Notes: generated by a model not told the origin, from the sequence alone. Shown: positions 47,156 through 57,345, counted from the stretch's first letter. The stretch: 64,000 nt of DNA from Gammaproteobacteria bacterium (GCA_002711845.1 PASF01000006.1:299526-363525); one strand, 5' to 3'. Program-made: numbers and translations.

Positions 47156-49321
47156 ATGAGCAGCAGCAAACCATCCACGGCCACACTTACAGACGCAACC
47201 CCCGACGCTGAGTCGTCAGGCTGCCCGGCTGTGGCTGCAGACATTGACCTGGGTGACAGCCAGTACTACCTGAACCGTGAACTGAGTTATATGCAGTTCA
47301 ATCTGCGCGTGCTTGAACAGGCAAAAAATCAGCAACACCCATTGCTGGAACGATTGATGTTCCTGCTCATTTTCAGCTCCAACCTGGACGAATTTTACGA
47401 GATACGGGTATCCGGTCTGAAGAAGCAGCTGGGGTTTGGCCGCCAGCGCCCGGGCGCCGACGGCCAGTACCCGCAGGAAGTACTGAGCGAGCTTCACCAA
47501 CAAGTTAGACTGGCCCTGCAGGAACAGTACCGCATACTTAATGAAGAGCTGTTACCGGCGATGGCCGAACAGGACATCCGCTTTCTGTATCGCCATGAAT
47601 GGGACGACAACCTGGTTGCCTGGACACAGGATTATTTCCGCAATGAAGTCCTGCCGGTCATCAGCCCGCTGGGGCTGGACCCGGCACACCCGTTTCCGCG
47701 GCTGGTCAATAAAAGCCTGAATTTCATTCTGTCACTGGAAGGCAAGGACGCATTTGGCCGGGACAGCGGGCTCGCCATCGTGCCGGCACCCAGAGCCTTG
47801 CCACGGCTGATCAAGGTCCCCACACACATCATACCGGAAGGCGACAATTTCATTTTCCTGTCATCGGTCATTCACGCCCATGTCGAGGAGTTTTTCCCTG
47901 GCATGCGAGTCAAGGAATGTCATCAGTTCCGGGTAACCCGCAATTCCGATCTGGAGATGAGTAACGTCGAAGTTGAAGACGTTGCCAGCGCCCTGCAGGG
48001 CGAACTGCACCTGCGGCGTTTCGGCGCAGCCGCCAAGCTGGAAGTGGGCGCCGGGTGTCCTCCGGAGCTGACCGACTTTTTGCTGGAACGTTTCAATTTG
48101 ACGGAAGAAGAACTGTTTCGCCTCGATGGCCCGGTCAATCTGCAGCGACTGATGGCCTTGACGGCCATGGTGAACCGGCCGGAATTGCGCTTTCCACCGT
48201 TCTCGCCGGGGACACCTCCTGCGCTGGAGGAAGGCAATTGCATCTTTACCGCCGTGAACCGGGAGGACCAGCTGCTGCTGCACCCCTATCAGTCTTTCAT
48301 ACCGATTATTGACTGGGCGCGGCAGGCAGCGAAAGACCCGGGCGTCATTTCCATCAAGCAGACACTCTACCGGACCAACGAGTCATCAGAACTGGTGGAG
48401 GCGCTCGCAGAAGCCGCCCGCAACGGCAAGGAAGTGACGGTTGTCATCGAGTTGCGGGCACGTTTTGATGAAGAGGAGAACATTCAGTTCGCCAGCATTC
48501 TGCAGGAAGCCGGCGCCGTTGTGGTATACGGCGTCATGGGCTATAAAACGCACGCCAAGATGCTGCTGATTGTACGTCGGGAAAATGGTCGGCTGAAACG
48601 CTATGCACACATGGGCACCGGCAATTATCACCGCAAGAATTCGTTGCTCTATACCGACTATAGCCTGATGACCTGCGATGACGTCGTGTGTTCGGACATA
48701 CACAAGGTGTTTCAGCAAATTACCGGCATGGGCAAAAAGATATCACCCGAAGTCATACTGCACGCACCATTTCGTCTGATGAAAGGCCTGGTCCAGCTCA
48801 TCCAGCAGGAAAAACAGGCAGCACTGGCAGGCAGGCCGGCGAGGATCATCGCCAAGATAAACTCCCTGACAGATCCCACCATCATTCGTGAGCTCTACTG
48901 CGCGTCCCAGTCTGGTGTCAAAATTGAACTGATAGTGCGCGGGATCTGCTGTCTCAAGCCGGGCGTGCCAGGCGTGTCGGACAACATCCGGGTCGTGTCG
49001 ATCATCGGCCGCTTCCTGGAGCATTCCCGTGTTTACTATTTTGCCAACAGCACCACCGCCATGTACTGCTCAAGCGCTGACTGGATGGAAAGAAACCTGC
49101 AGCAGCGTATAGAAATCGCGTTCCCGATTCTTAAAAAGAAGGGCGCAATGCGGATTCTGGACGAGCTGGAAATGTATCTGGCAGACCGTCGACAGAGCTG
49201 GGAGCTGCTGGCAGACGGCACCTATCAGAAGCTGGAAGCGGGCCCGGATGATCCGGCTGACGGTGTGCAGGCACTGCTACTCAGCGCGCTCGCAACACAT
49301 GCAACGGCGACTCGCCTGTAG
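47156..49321 (+). CDS. ppk: Polyphosphate kinase 1
   Basis: Makes polyphosphate from the gamma phosphate of ATP. The 721-residue protein has the N-terminal domain (YLNRELSYMQFNLRVLEQA near 38, FSSNLDEFYEIRV near 73), the phosphorylated-histidine region HMGTGNYHRKNSLLYTDYS near 485 and the C-terminal second histidine region near 605 (RFLEHSRVYYF). A 20-residue polar N-terminal extension precedes the first domain. ppx is convergent, overlapping its 3' end by 41 bp. A half Pho box (CTGTCAC near 47081) is upstream but its partner repeat is poor. Confidence 0.97.
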   Translation: MSSSKPSTATLTDATPDAESSGCPAVAADIDLGDSQYYLNRELSYMQFNLRVLEQAKNQQHPLLERLMFLLIFSSNLDEFYEIRVSGLKKQLGFGRQRPGADGQYPQEVLSELHQQVRLALQEQYRILNEELLPAMAEQDIRFLYRHEWDDNLVAWTQDYFRNEVLPVISPLGLDPAHPFPRLVNKSLNFILSLEGKDAFGRDSGLAIVPAPRALPRLIKVPTHIIPEGDNFIFLSSVIHAHVEEFFPGMRVKECHQFRVTRNSDLEMSNVEVEDVASALQGELHLRRFGAAAKLEVGAGCPPELTDFLLERFNLTEEELFRLDGPVNLQRLMALTAMVNRPELRFPPFSPGTPPALEEGNCIFTAVNREDQLLLHPYQSFIPIIDWARQAAKDPGVISIKQTLYRTNESSELVEALAEAARNGKEVTVVIELRARFDEEENIQFASILQEAGAVVVYGVMGYKTHAKMLLIVRRENGRLKRYAHMGTGNYHRKNSLLYTDYSLMTCDDVVCSDIHKVFQQITGMGKKISPEVILHAPFRLMKGLVQLIQQEKQAALAGRPARIIAKINSLTDPTIIRELYCASQSGVKIELIVRGICCLKPGVPGVSDNIRVVSIIGRFLEHSRVYYFANSTTAMYCSSADWMERNLQQRIEIAFPILKKKGAMRILDELEMYLADRRQSWELLADGTYQKLEAGPDDPADGVQALLLSALATHATATRL

Positions 49322-50240
49322 CCGATGCCTTTGCCAGATAGTGCAGCATACCCTCACGCAGTGCCGACGGACTGAAATACAGGTCCGTCACCTGACATGC
49401 TGTCATGAAACCGTGCAGGACCGCCCAGCCGGGCAGTATCAGTTCCCGCCGTCCATTTTTCAGCCCGGGCAGCGCGAAACCAGGCTCCAGCACCGTTCGC
49501 ATGACATCAGCTTTCAGAGCCTGCAGGGTCGCCAGCGTCACGCCTGGCGAAGCCGACCGTGTCAGCTGGCTTTTGTGGGCACACACGGCACTGAGCATCT
49601 TGGCGGTGCCAGAGGATGCGTAAACCTCGCGCCAGGGCGTCGCTGCCAATTCATCCGCCACCCCGGCAAAGACTTCGGCAGACGCCTGGGCGGCATCGTC
49701 CAGACGCTGGGATAACGCCGACGCTGTCTGCGGAGGGTTTCTGAACCAGGTGTCGCGCCAACGGATGCAACCAATGGCCATACTGTGAGACTGCAGCTGC
49801 CTCGGGCCGGCACCCACCACCAGTTCGGTACTGCCGCCACCGATATCAATGACCAGCCGGGACGTATCATCGGCCGGCAATGCCGAGATGACGCCCGCAT
49901 AGACCAACGCGGCTTCTTCCAGGCCCGGGACCACATCAATAACAAACCCTTTCTCCCTGGCTTTGCGCAAAAACAGCTCGGCATTGCCTGCCGTTCTCAA
50001 GGCATTTGTACCCACGGCCCAGCACTTTTCTATGGGGTAGCGCGCCAGCGCCTGACGAAAGGTATCGAGACACGTCAATCCGCGATCAAAGGCCTGCTGG
50101 GTAATATTGCCACCCTCGACCAGGCCTTCACCCAGCTGTACCTTGTCACTGAAGCGTTCGACGATATCGTAGCTGCCCTCATGCCATCGGGCAATCAAGA
50201 GGTGAAAGCTGTTGGAACCTAGATCAATACAGGCGTACAT
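49281..50240 (-). CDS. ppx: Exopolyphosphatase, Ppx/GppA family (short form)
   Basis: Hydrolyses terminal phosphate from polyphosphate (or pppGpp). The 319-residue ASKHA-fold protein has CIDLGSNSFHLLIAR near the start, GTNALRTAGNAE near 93, the phosphate-binding VIDIGGGSTELV near 135 and YASSGTAKM near 215. It covers only the phosphatase domains; E. coli Ppx has about 510 residues with an extra C-terminal HD-like part missing here. The ATG at 50240 is preferred (family start MYACIDLGSNS). Its stop lies 41 bp inside the end of ppk on the other strand. Confidence 0.9.
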   Translation of the reverse strand: MYACIDLGSNSFHLLIARWHEGSYDIVERFSDKVQLGEGLVEGGNITQQAFDRGLTCLDTFRQALARYPIEKCWAVGTNALRTAGNAELFLRKAREKGFVIDVVPGLEEAALVYAGVISALPADDTSRLVIDIGGGSTELVVGAGPRQLQSHSMAIGCIRWRDTWFRNPPQTASALSQRLDDAAQASAEVFAGVADELAATPWREVYASSGTAKMLSAVCAHKSQLTRSASPGVTLATLQALKADVMRTVLEPGFALPGLKNGRRELILPGWAVLHGFMTACQVTDLYFSPSALREGMLHYLAKASATGESPLHVLRAR

Positions 50241-50384
50241 GCGTTCTTCACAAAAACTCGAATGCATGGATTAGAACACGGATAAGCGCCCTATCTCCAC
50301 CCTTTGTGCGGGCGTTTTCGTTTTACTTCCTGACCGCCATTCTTATAATGCCGATCAACAAATAACTGTGTATTGAGCAAATCC

Positions 50385-52310
50385 ATGATCCGAAACAACT
50401 CCAGTGTTTGGTCCAGGCCCGGTATCGTTTTGACCGGATTGGCACTGCTGGCACTCACCGTTAAGATATTTCTTGCCGGGCGCCTTGAACTGTACAGTGA
50501 TGAGATTTTTTATTGGCAGGCTTCGCAGTTCCCGGCATGGGCCTATAGCGACCTGCCTTTCATGGCGGCCTTGCTGGCGGGGCTGGGTGCAGAACTGTTC
50601 GGTCACCATGCTATCGCGGTGCGATCCATATTTCTGGCAATGGGATGCAGCATCCCGGCACTGGTCTACTGGTTAGCAAGCCCCCTGTGCGGCCACCGGC
50701 AGGCACTGCTGTCGGCAATCCTGACGTTCTGCCTGCCCATGGCAGCATTTCTGGGTTTGCTCGCCGTCCCGGATGTACCCCTGATTTTCTGGGGATTGCT
50801 GTTTATCGGTTGCCTGGAGCGCGCCACACGCTGCGGCCACTGGCGCTGGTGGCTGCTGGCTGGCACCGCAGCAGCGCTGGGCCTCAGTACTCATTACCGG
50901 TTCTCCCTGTATGTGCTCGCCGCGCTGGTGTTCATGTTGGCCAGCCGCAGTCATTGGCACTACTGGCGCCAGGCGAAACTCTGGCTGGCAGGCTTGATCG
51001 CGATGGCGGGTCTGTATCCGGCGCTCAGCTTTAACCTGGTCCACGATCTGAGTGGACTGGACTATCATCTGCTCAGCAGGCATCCGTGGCAGTTCCAGCT
51101 GGAGGGGGTTCTTCATCCCGTCATTCAGGGCACCCTCGTGACGCCGTTGCTGTATGCGCTGTTGTGGCTGACGTTGTGGATGTTGCTGAAAAAGGCCCGC
51201 CAGGGAGATACGCGGGCGGGACTGATTGCCGCCTTTGCCGCCACCAATCTCGGTGTTTATCTGATTCTCGCGCCCTGGAGCGACACGACCCGCACCACAC
51301 TGCATTGGCCTCTGTCAGGGTACATACCGCTGCTGGTCTATGCGCCTGAAGCCATGTCATCACTGCGCGCCTGGCTGAGCGCACGCTATGCTGCCAGTCT
51401 GAGCCGGTTTGTGGTCAGAGCAATTCCGGTCACCGGCTTTGTCGGCACGCTGTTACTGTTTGTTGGCATCGGTTCCCAGGGTTTCAATCAGCAATTGCAG
51501 GCGGTTCTGGGCACCGGTGTGCTGTCCAACAAGATGGCCGGCTGGCAGCCATTGACTGATCACATCCTGTCGTTGCAGGCGCAGCATGGCCTGCCCGCCG
51601 ACGGGCTGATCGTGACCGATAATTACTACACCAGTGCGCAGATTGGTTTTGCCCTGCCGCAGGCACGCCCCTTCACCATAGATCAGGACAAAACTGTTCG
51701 GGACGGGCGGTATGCGCAATACGTCATATGGGAGAAGGACGAGGCAGGGTTGCGCCAATTGGCCGGTGAAGACGCCCTCTTTGTGACCGAGGACAGCACC
51801 CTCAACATCAATGAAAAGCTCGCGGTCATGGATCGTGCCTGCAGGCTGTTTTCTGACCTGACTTTACTGGATCAGCTGTTCCTGTATCAAGGGGACAAAA
51901 TATTCAGTTTCTATCTGGGTACCGGCATCCGGGACTCGGCCACTGGCATGGCCACAAACTGTCCCCGCCCCAGCCACCTTTGGCTGGACCGGCCCGCCGC
52001 GGGGGAAACCATCAGCGGTGACTATGTCGTTGGCGGCTGGGCAACCAATCAGGGCCTTGGGGTGAGCCGAATCCGCGTGCTGCTCAATGGGGAGAGGGTC
52101 GGCGATGTGCGGCGCACGGTCGCACGCCCCGACGTCGTGGAAGTGCGGCAGGCACATGACGACCCCGGAGCTCCGCTACTGGGATTCGAGCTGACACTGG
52201 ATACCCGGGCGTTCGCCAATGGCCGTTATCAACTTACGCTGGAAGTGGTCAGCGGTGCTGGTGAACGTCAGCGTGGCGCCACGCGTCAGATCACCATCGC
52301 CAACCCCTGA
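50385..52310 (+). CDS. GT39-family membrane glycosyltransferase
   Basis: Predicted integral membrane sugar transferase using a lipid-linked donor, of the ArnT/PMT type. 641 residues with about 11-12 helices in the first 390. The catalytic acidic motif LYSDEIFYWQ (Asp, Glu near residues 38-39) follows TM1; SDLPFMAALLAGLG and a second loop DTTRTTLHWPLSGY are typical. After the membrane part come a soluble domain and a beta-sandwich-like end (about 545-640). Acceptor unknown (lipid A, protein or other). A TATAAT at 50344-50349 lies 36 nt upstream; the alternative TTG at 50373 adds four residues. Confidence 0.85.
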   Translation: MIRNNSSVWSRPGIVLTGLALLALTVKIFLAGRLELYSDEIFYWQASQFPAWAYSDLPFMAALLAGLGAELFGHHAIAVRSIFLAMGCSIPALVYWLASPLCGHRQALLSAILTFCLPMAAFLGLLAVPDVPLIFWGLLFIGCLERATRCGHWRWWLLAGTAAALGLSTHYRFSLYVLAALVFMLASRSHWHYWRQAKLWLAGLIAMAGLYPALSFNLVHDLSGLDYHLLSRHPWQFQLEGVLHPVIQGTLVTPLLYALLWLTLWMLLKKARQGDTRAGLIAAFAATNLGVYLILAPWSDTTRTTLHWPLSGYIPLLVYAPEAMSSLRAWLSARYAASLSRFVVRAIPVTGFVGTLLLFVGIGSQGFNQQLQAVLGTGVLSNKMAGWQPLTDHILSLQAQHGLPADGLIVTDNYYTSAQIGFALPQARPFTIDQDKTVRDGRYAQYVIWEKDEAGLRQLAGEDALFVTEDSTLNINEKLAVMDRACRLFSDLTLLDQLFLYQGDKIFSFYLGTGIRDSATGMATNCPRPSHLWLDRPAAGETISGDYVVGGWATNQGLGVSRIRVLLNGERVGDVRRTVARPDVVEVRQAHDDPGAPLLGFELTLDTRAFANGRYQLTLEVVSGAGERQRGATRQITIANP

Positions 52311-52323
52311 TGGCTGCGGGGTC

Positions 52324-54072
52324 TTAGCGCCCCGCATTCCCCAGTTTGAACTGGTTCACCAGGCCATCCAGCGCGCTTAGCAGCCTGTCAATTTCTTCAT
52401 GGTACTGTTTGCACTTGAGGTAGTCTTCGGTATTGAGTCGCCCGTCCGCAGCAATTTTGACGCTGCTCTTGGCTATGCCATCGGTGACTTCTGACTGCTG
52501 CTTCACTGCGCTGGCGATATCACGGCTGCGCTCGGAAATCAGCGACACGGACGCCAGCACTGAGTCCAGCAACTCGTTGGCAGAATTGGCCGATCCCACA
52601 CATTCCTTCGACAGATTGACGCCCTGATCCATCGCCGTGACAATCTGCATGGTATTATCCTGCAGATTTTGGATGATGGTGTTGATCTCGAGGGTTGACG
52701 CTTGCGTTTTTTGTGCCAGGCTGCGCACTTCGTCGGCCACGACGGCAAAACCACGCCCCTGCTCTCCGGCCCTTGCCGCTTCGATGGCGGCGTTCAACGC
52801 CAACAGGTTGGTTTGTTCCGCAATGCCTTCGATGACCTCCAGCACGGAATGTACCTTTTCGTTGTGATCGCGCATATCGTGCACTTTCTGTTGAATCGAC
52901 GTCAGGGAGCCTGAGAGTTTTTCCACTGACGAACGGGTACTGGATACTGCTGCGGTGGCTTTCTGGGTAGCGCCATTGGCTTCGCTGGCAGCCGTGACAC
53001 TGGTCTGCGCACCTTCGGCCACATCAGCCAGTGAGGATGACAACTCCGTTGTGGAGGAGGCCAGCAATTCGGTCTCTTCCAGCTGCGACGCCGACCGGCC
53101 CGCAGTACGCTGGATCATCTCGGAGAATTGCGCTGACTTTCCGGTCACTTCGGCGTTGGTCGACAGGACCTGCCGGATGATATCCGCCAGTTTGCCGACA
53201 AACGTATTGAAACTTCCTCCCAGCAGCGAGAGCTCATCGCTGCCGTCGTCGGACAGTCGCCGACTCAGATCGCCCGAGCCCTGCGCGATATCCTGCATGT
53301 AGGCCTGGGCCTTGCTCAGAGGCTGAGTGATCGACGCGGACAGGAAGTAGGCGATGGCCACCAGTGCCAGCAGAATGACAAAAATGATCGCTGCAGAACT
53401 CATCGCCCAGGCGTTAAATTCAGCACGAACATCATCTTCGTAGAGACCGTGAATGATGACCCAGCCCCACGGCTCAAACAACTCCGCATAGACGGTCTTC
53501 ACTTCCGCCTCGGGGTGCGCCAGCGGATCGTCGGTATAAGTCAGGAACCGATGCCCGAACAGAGGTTCGGGAAAGTAGAGATATTCGGCGAAACCCGTGT
53601 AGTCACTGCCAGCGTAACGCTCGATAATCTGTGTCATGGTGGGTGTGGGGTCGCTGTAACCCAGATCCCGCATACGCTCTTCGGGGGTGGTGCTGGCATC
53701 GGCCATGGCCTGTCTGACCTGCGCGTCGGTATCCAGCGCACTGTCTACATTGCGCAGAGGATGCGCGAGTATCTGGCCGAGACGGTGATACAGCAGCAGG
53801 TAGTTGCGCTCATCGACCATGGTGTTGTTGATCATGAACCGGCCCAGACGCTTGGCCTCTGTCTCGGTCATGGTGCCCGTGCGAACCTGCTCATTGAGAC
53901 CACTCAATGCTTCCCGAATCATTTGTACCTGGTTGACACTGCCTTCGCGCAACTGATCCATGAAGCGATCGCGTGCCTGCATAAGCAGCGTCACACTCAG
54001 CCCGATAATGGCGATGACACTGATGAAGACAATAAGCCCGATACGGGTACGGATGGTAAATTTGCTGAACAT
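52324..54072 (-). CDS. Methyl-accepting chemotaxis protein with Cache sensor
   Basis: Transmembrane chemoreceptor of 582 residues. TM1 near 12-34, a periplasmic Cache-type domain (about 40-215; [16 protein letters not shown], then [15 protein letters not shown]), TM2 near 222-245, HAMP, and a cytosolic signalling domain with the hairpin tip [43 protein letters not shown] sequence near 455 (only a fragment shown). No C-terminal CheR/CheB pentapeptide is seen. AGGA precedes the ATG at 54072. Convergent with the glycosyltransferase across a short GC hairpin at 52314-52335. Ligand unknown; Cache domains of this shape often bind small organic acids. Confidence 0.93.
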   Translation of the reverse strand: MFSKFTIRTRIGLIVFISVIAIIGLSVTLLMQARDRFMDQLREGSVNQVQMIREALSGLNEQVRTGTMTETEAKRLGRFMINNTMVDERNYLLLYHRLGQILAHPLRNVDSALDTDAQVRQAMADASTTPEERMRDLGYSDPTPTMTQIIERYAGSDYTGFAEYLYFPEPLFGHRFLTYTDDPLAHPEAEVKTVYAELFEPWGWVIIHGLYEDDVRAEFNAWAMSSAAIIFVILLALVAIAYFLSASITQPLSKAQAYMQDIAQGSGDLSRRLSDDGSDELSLLGGSFNTFVGKLADIIRQVLSTNAEVTGKSAQFSEMIQRTAGRSASQLEETELLASSTTELSSSLADVAEGAQTSVTAASEANGATQKATAAVSSTRSSVEKLSGSLTSIQQKVHDMRDHNEKVHSVLEVIEGIAEQTNLLALNAAIEAARAGEQGRGFAVVADEVRSLAQKTQASTLEINTIIQNLQDNTMQIVTAMDQGVNLSKECVGSANSANELLDSVLASVSLISERSRDIASAVKQQSEVTDGIAKSSVKIAADGRLNTEDYLKCKQYHEEIDRLLSALDGLVNQFKLGNAGR

Positions 54073-54247
54073 GTCGGGTTCCTGCGTTGGATGGTGTTTG
54101 CCTGCGGCCAGCACAGACATTCTCTTATTGTGTTATAGCTAACGGCAGTTTCTACTGAAACATTAGCCCCTGGCGACATGTTCAGCGCTTGAAATTCATG
54201 CGCGGCTGCATTAGCCTGAGGGCAATGTGTCCGGTTCCAGGCAGCTC

Positions 54248-55012
54248 ATGAAACACGACTCACTCACCTTCAAGTTGGCACCGTTTGGTGACACGCCTGA
54301 TCAGCGATTGTTCTGGGGCGGACATGGCTGCCAGCAGATCTTTAGTGCCCTGCTTGCTGACATTACCCAAGGCTCCCCTCTGCAAACGGTCATCGCTGAG
54401 CCGGGCCTGGGGAAAACGGTACTTTGCCGCAAGTTACTGAACAGCCTGAAGTCTCACAAAACCCGTTATCGGCCTTTGTACCTGCCCTATCCGCACCAGG
54501 ACTTTGACGCTAATGTCACTGATGAGCTGTTTGTGGCACCGACAGACTCGCGCAGGACCGTCCTGCTGCTTGACGAGGCACAGGCATTGCCTGACGCATT
54601 CCTGCAGCAATTGACAAAATGGCTGACAACCGGCAGCCAGGGCAACGTGAAAGGCGTGCAGGGAGCACAGGCAGTGCTGTTCGCACAGCCGGAGCTCGAA
54701 CTGCGCCTGCGCAGCCAGAGCTTGCAACCCCTGGCGGATCTGCGCACTGCCAATTACGAAATCCGGCCATTCGACCGCCGGCAGATTCACGACTACCTGA
54801 ATGCACGGCTCAGGCAGGCTGGTGGCGACCCGGCGATGCTGCTCAACGACCACCTCATTGACACGGTGTGGCGAGCCAGCGGCGGCAACCCCAGAATTGC
54901 CAACACCATCATGCGCAAGGCACTGATCGCAGCGGATGCCGAAAGCGCCAGCGTACTGACGCTTCACCACATCCAGTCTGCGACTGCCACCACCGATGCC
55001 ACGGTGTCATAG
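54248..55012 (+). CDS. ExeA/GspA-like AAA ATPase
   Basis: Small P-loop ATPase of 254 residues of the ExeA/MshM group. Walker A is AEPGLGKTVL near residue 47, Walker B is RTVLLLDEAQAL near 106, sensor-like ASGGNPRIANTIMRKAL near 218. It begins LAPFGDTPDQRLFW, a variant of the family's FGL-tPdp-FW start. It lacks the C-terminal membrane helix and peptidoglycan-binding domain of full ExeA. No secretion or pilus genes are adjacent, so its partner is unknown. ATG at 54248 is chosen because family-like sequence starts there. Confidence 0.83.
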   Translation: MKHDSLTFKLAPFGDTPDQRLFWGGHGCQQIFSALLADITQGSPLQTVIAEPGLGKTVLCRKLLNSLKSHKTRYRPLYLPYPHQDFDANVTDELFVAPTDSRRTVLLLDEAQALPDAFLQQLTKWLTTGSQGNVKGVQGAQAVLFAQPELELRLRSQSLQPLADLRTANYEIRPFDRRQIHDYLNARLRQAGGDPAMLLNDHLIDTVWRASGGNPRIANTIMRKALIAADAESASVLTLHHIQSATATTDATVS

Positions 55013-55032
55013 AACTCATCCTGAGCTATAAT
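55004..55032 (+). promoter_or_regulatory. Sigma-70-like promoter for cysE
   Basis: GTGTCA, a 17-nt spacer and a perfect TATAAT (55027-55032), 72 nt before the cysE start and overlapping the end of the ATPase gene. Confidence 0.65.
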
Positions 55033-55104
55033 CCGGCTTTCGCCAATCCAGCAGTGCTGGCCGGTTTCACCTGTCGGCCTCACCAGACGTAACGGAGAGA
55101 CACC

Positions 55105-55884
55105 ATGCCGGATAATATTTGGGAACAACTCCAGCAGGAAGCCCGAGAGCTGATTGCCCGGGAACCTCTGATGGCGAGTTATGTGTATGCCTGTGTATTG
55201 AATCACAAAAGCCTGAGTTCAGCGCTCAGCTACCTGTTGGCACACAAATTGGCCAATTACGTGATGTCCGCGGTTGCCATTCGTGAATTGATAGATGCGG
55301 CGTTCAGGGAGTCTCCGGGCATAGTCGACTATGCCGCTTGCGACATTCAGGCGGTACACGACCGCGATGCTGCCACCAGCGCCTTTCTGCCGGTCATACT
55401 GTACCTGAAAGGTTACCAATCCATTCAGGTACATCGTGTCGCCCACTTTCTGTGGAACAAAGGCCGACGCGACCTGGCCCTGTACCTGCAAAGTCGCAAT
55501 TCGGAAGTGTTCGGGGTTGATATTCACCCGGCATGCACGATGGGCAAGGGCATCATGTTTGATCATGCTACCGGCATTGTGATTGGCGAAACCACGGTCA
55601 TTGAAGACGATGTCTCCATCATGCAATCTGTGACACTGGGCGGAACCGGCAATGAACAGGGTGACAGACACCCGAAGATACGCTCCGGGGTGCTGATCTC
55701 TGCCGGCGCCAAAGTGCTGGGCAATATTGAAGTGGGTCGCAGTGCCAAAGTCGGCGCAGGCAGTGTGGTGCTTAGGGATGTGCCTGCCCATACCACTGTG
55801 GTGGGTGTGCCAGCCCACCAGATAGGCAGCCCCTGTCCCGACAATCCGTCACACACCATGAATCAACTGGTCGACGCAGACTGA
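55105..55884 (+). CDS. cysE: Serine O-acetyltransferase
   Basis: Makes O-acetylserine for cysteine synthesis. 259 residues: an N-terminal helical domain (WEQLQQEARELIAREPLMASY) and a left-handed beta-helix of hexapeptide repeats with VFGVDIHPACTMGKGIMFDHATGIVIGET-like catalytic region near 137-160 (His, Asp), then NIEVGRSAKVGAGSVVLRDVP. The C-terminal tail after about 240 ends LVDAD rather than the usual Ile, so interaction with CysK may differ. Own promoter; convergent with the PIN-PhoH gene with a 4-bp gap. Confidence 0.96.
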   Translation: MPDNIWEQLQQEARELIAREPLMASYVYACVLNHKSLSSALSYLLAHKLANYVMSAVAIRELIDAAFRESPGIVDYAACDIQAVHDRDAATSAFLPVILYLKGYQSIQVHRVAHFLWNKGRRDLALYLQSRNSEVFGVDIHPACTMGKGIMFDHATGIVIGETTVIEDDVSIMQSVTLGGTGNEQGDRHPKIRSGVLISAGAKVLGNIEVGRSAKVGAGSVVLRDVPAHTTVVGVPAHQIGSPCPDNPSHTMNQLVDAD

Positions 55885-55888
55885 CTGA

Positions 55889-57265
55889 TCAGAGGTGCTC
55901 CTCGGCGTAGGCTGCGAGTTCGGAGCGAGGCACACCCTGTAGCTGCAGGTTGCCGCCCAGAGCAAAATTCTTGAACCGCTCCGTCAGATAGGTCAGCCCG
56001 GAACTGGTCGGGCTGAGATAGGGTGTGTCGATCTGCGCCAGGTTACCCAGACAGACAACCTTGGAGCCGGTGCCGGCGCGAGTCACAATGGTCTTGATCT
56101 GATGTGGCGTCAGGTTCTGTGATTCATCAATCAGGATCAGACTGTGCTGGAAACTGCGCCCGCGGATGTAGTTCAATGACTTGAACTGCAAGGGCACCTT
56201 CGCCAGCACATAATCAATGCTGCCGGCAGCATTCTCGTCGTCCCAGTGCAGCGCTTCCAGGTTATCCGTTATTGCGCCCAGCCAGGGTTCCATTTTTTCA
56301 GCCTCGGTCCCCGGCAGAAAGCCGATATCCTCATCCAGCCCCTGCGTGCTGCGGGTGGCAATAATACGACGGAAAAGCTTGGTGTCCAGCGTCATCTCAA
56401 TGGCCGCGGCCAGCGCCAGAATTGTTTTACCTGACCCGGCAGAGCCCGTCAGATTAACCAGATGCACGTCCGGGTCCAGCAACAGATCCATGGACATGGC
56501 CTGGAAGATGTCACGTGGTTGCAGCCCCCAGGTTTCGCGTTGCATCAACCGATCGCGGTCGAGATGACGCAGGATGATGTGCGTATCGGTCAAGCGGGAT
56601 ACCCGGCCCAGGAAACCTGCTGCGTCAAAGAAAAACTGGTTCGGGTAGACTTCCTGCGATATCGCGCTTCGGGGTATCTGGTGAAACGTCTCGCCACTGT
56701 GGGTCTGCTCTGTCTCAACAGCCGTGATGCGATCCCAGAAACTGTCACCAAAGTCGATATAGCCTTTATTTAGCTGGGCGATATCGCTCAGCAGCTGATC
56801 GGTCTGATAATCTTCTGCATCAATGCCACAGGCCCGGGCTTTCAGGCGCATATTGATATCTTTGGTCACCAGCGCCACATGATGGTCCGGATGCTGCTGT
56901 TTGAGCAGTGCCACCGCATTGAGGATCTTGTTGTCGTTGAGGTGTTCGGGCAGGATGCGGTGAATCTGCGGCGTCTCTGTCATCAGTACGGACAGCGTGC
57001 CCAGGCTTGGCAGCTGTTTGCCACGATCGATCGGGACACCCTGCTCCACATCGACCGGCGTTGCCTTACCAAGAATGCGGTCGATTTCACGAATGGCCTG
57101 CCGGCAATCGGCAGCAACGGCGCCGCGTCCGCTTTTCAGCTTATCGAGCTCTTCCAGCACTGTCATGGGAATGACAACCTGATGCTCGTCGAAATTCCAG
57201 ATAGCAGAAGGATCGTGGATCAGAACGTTGGTATCGAGGACATAGAATATTGGGCTTAATGACAC
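55889..57265 (-). CDS. PIN domain-PhoH ATPase fusion (PhoH2 type)
   Basis: RNA-directed ATPase/nuclease family protein of 458 residues. N-terminal PIN domain (FYVLDTNVLIHDPSA, with catalytic-site Asp residues; DNKILNAVAL and VTKDINMR further on) and C-terminal PhoH domain with Walker A TGSAGSGKTIL near residue 275, Walker B SLILIDESQNLT near 380. Cellular role in this group is uncertain; in some species a small antitoxin-like gene precedes it, but none is visible here. The start is GTG at 57265, since no ATG lies near the family N-terminus; no strong ribosome site is seen. Confidence 0.92.
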   Translation of the reverse strand: MSLSPIFYVLDTNVLIHDPSAIWNFDEHQVVIPMTVLEELDKLKSGRGAVAADCRQAIREIDRILGKATPVDVEQGVPIDRGKQLPSLGTLSVLMTETPQIHRILPEHLNDNKILNAVALLKQQHPDHHVALVTKDINMRLKARACGIDAEDYQTDQLLSDIAQLNKGYIDFGDSFWDRITAVETEQTHSGETFHQIPRSAISQEVYPNQFFFDAAGFLGRVSRLTDTHIILRHLDRDRLMQRETWGLQPRDIFQAMSMDLLLDPDVHLVNLTGSAGSGKTILALAAAIEMTLDTKLFRRIIATRSTQGLDEDIGFLPGTEAEKMEPWLGAITDNLEALHWDDENAAGSIDYVLAKVPLQFKSLNYIRGRSFQHSLILIDESQNLTPHQIKTIVTRAGTGSKVVCLGNLAQIDTPYLSPTSSGLTYLTERFKNFALGGNLQLQGVPRSELAAYAEEHL

Positions 57266-57345
57266 AAATAGCGGCTCTGTTATGTTTGTTGCAACAAAGT
57301 TGACACTAAACTTTTAACATGACTGCAGTGTGACATGAGCGGGTA

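Noticed and set aside
57296..57330. Sigma-70 promoter from a perfect TTGACA on the plus strand
   Set aside because: No -10 follows at the right distance and no plus-strand gene lies downstream.
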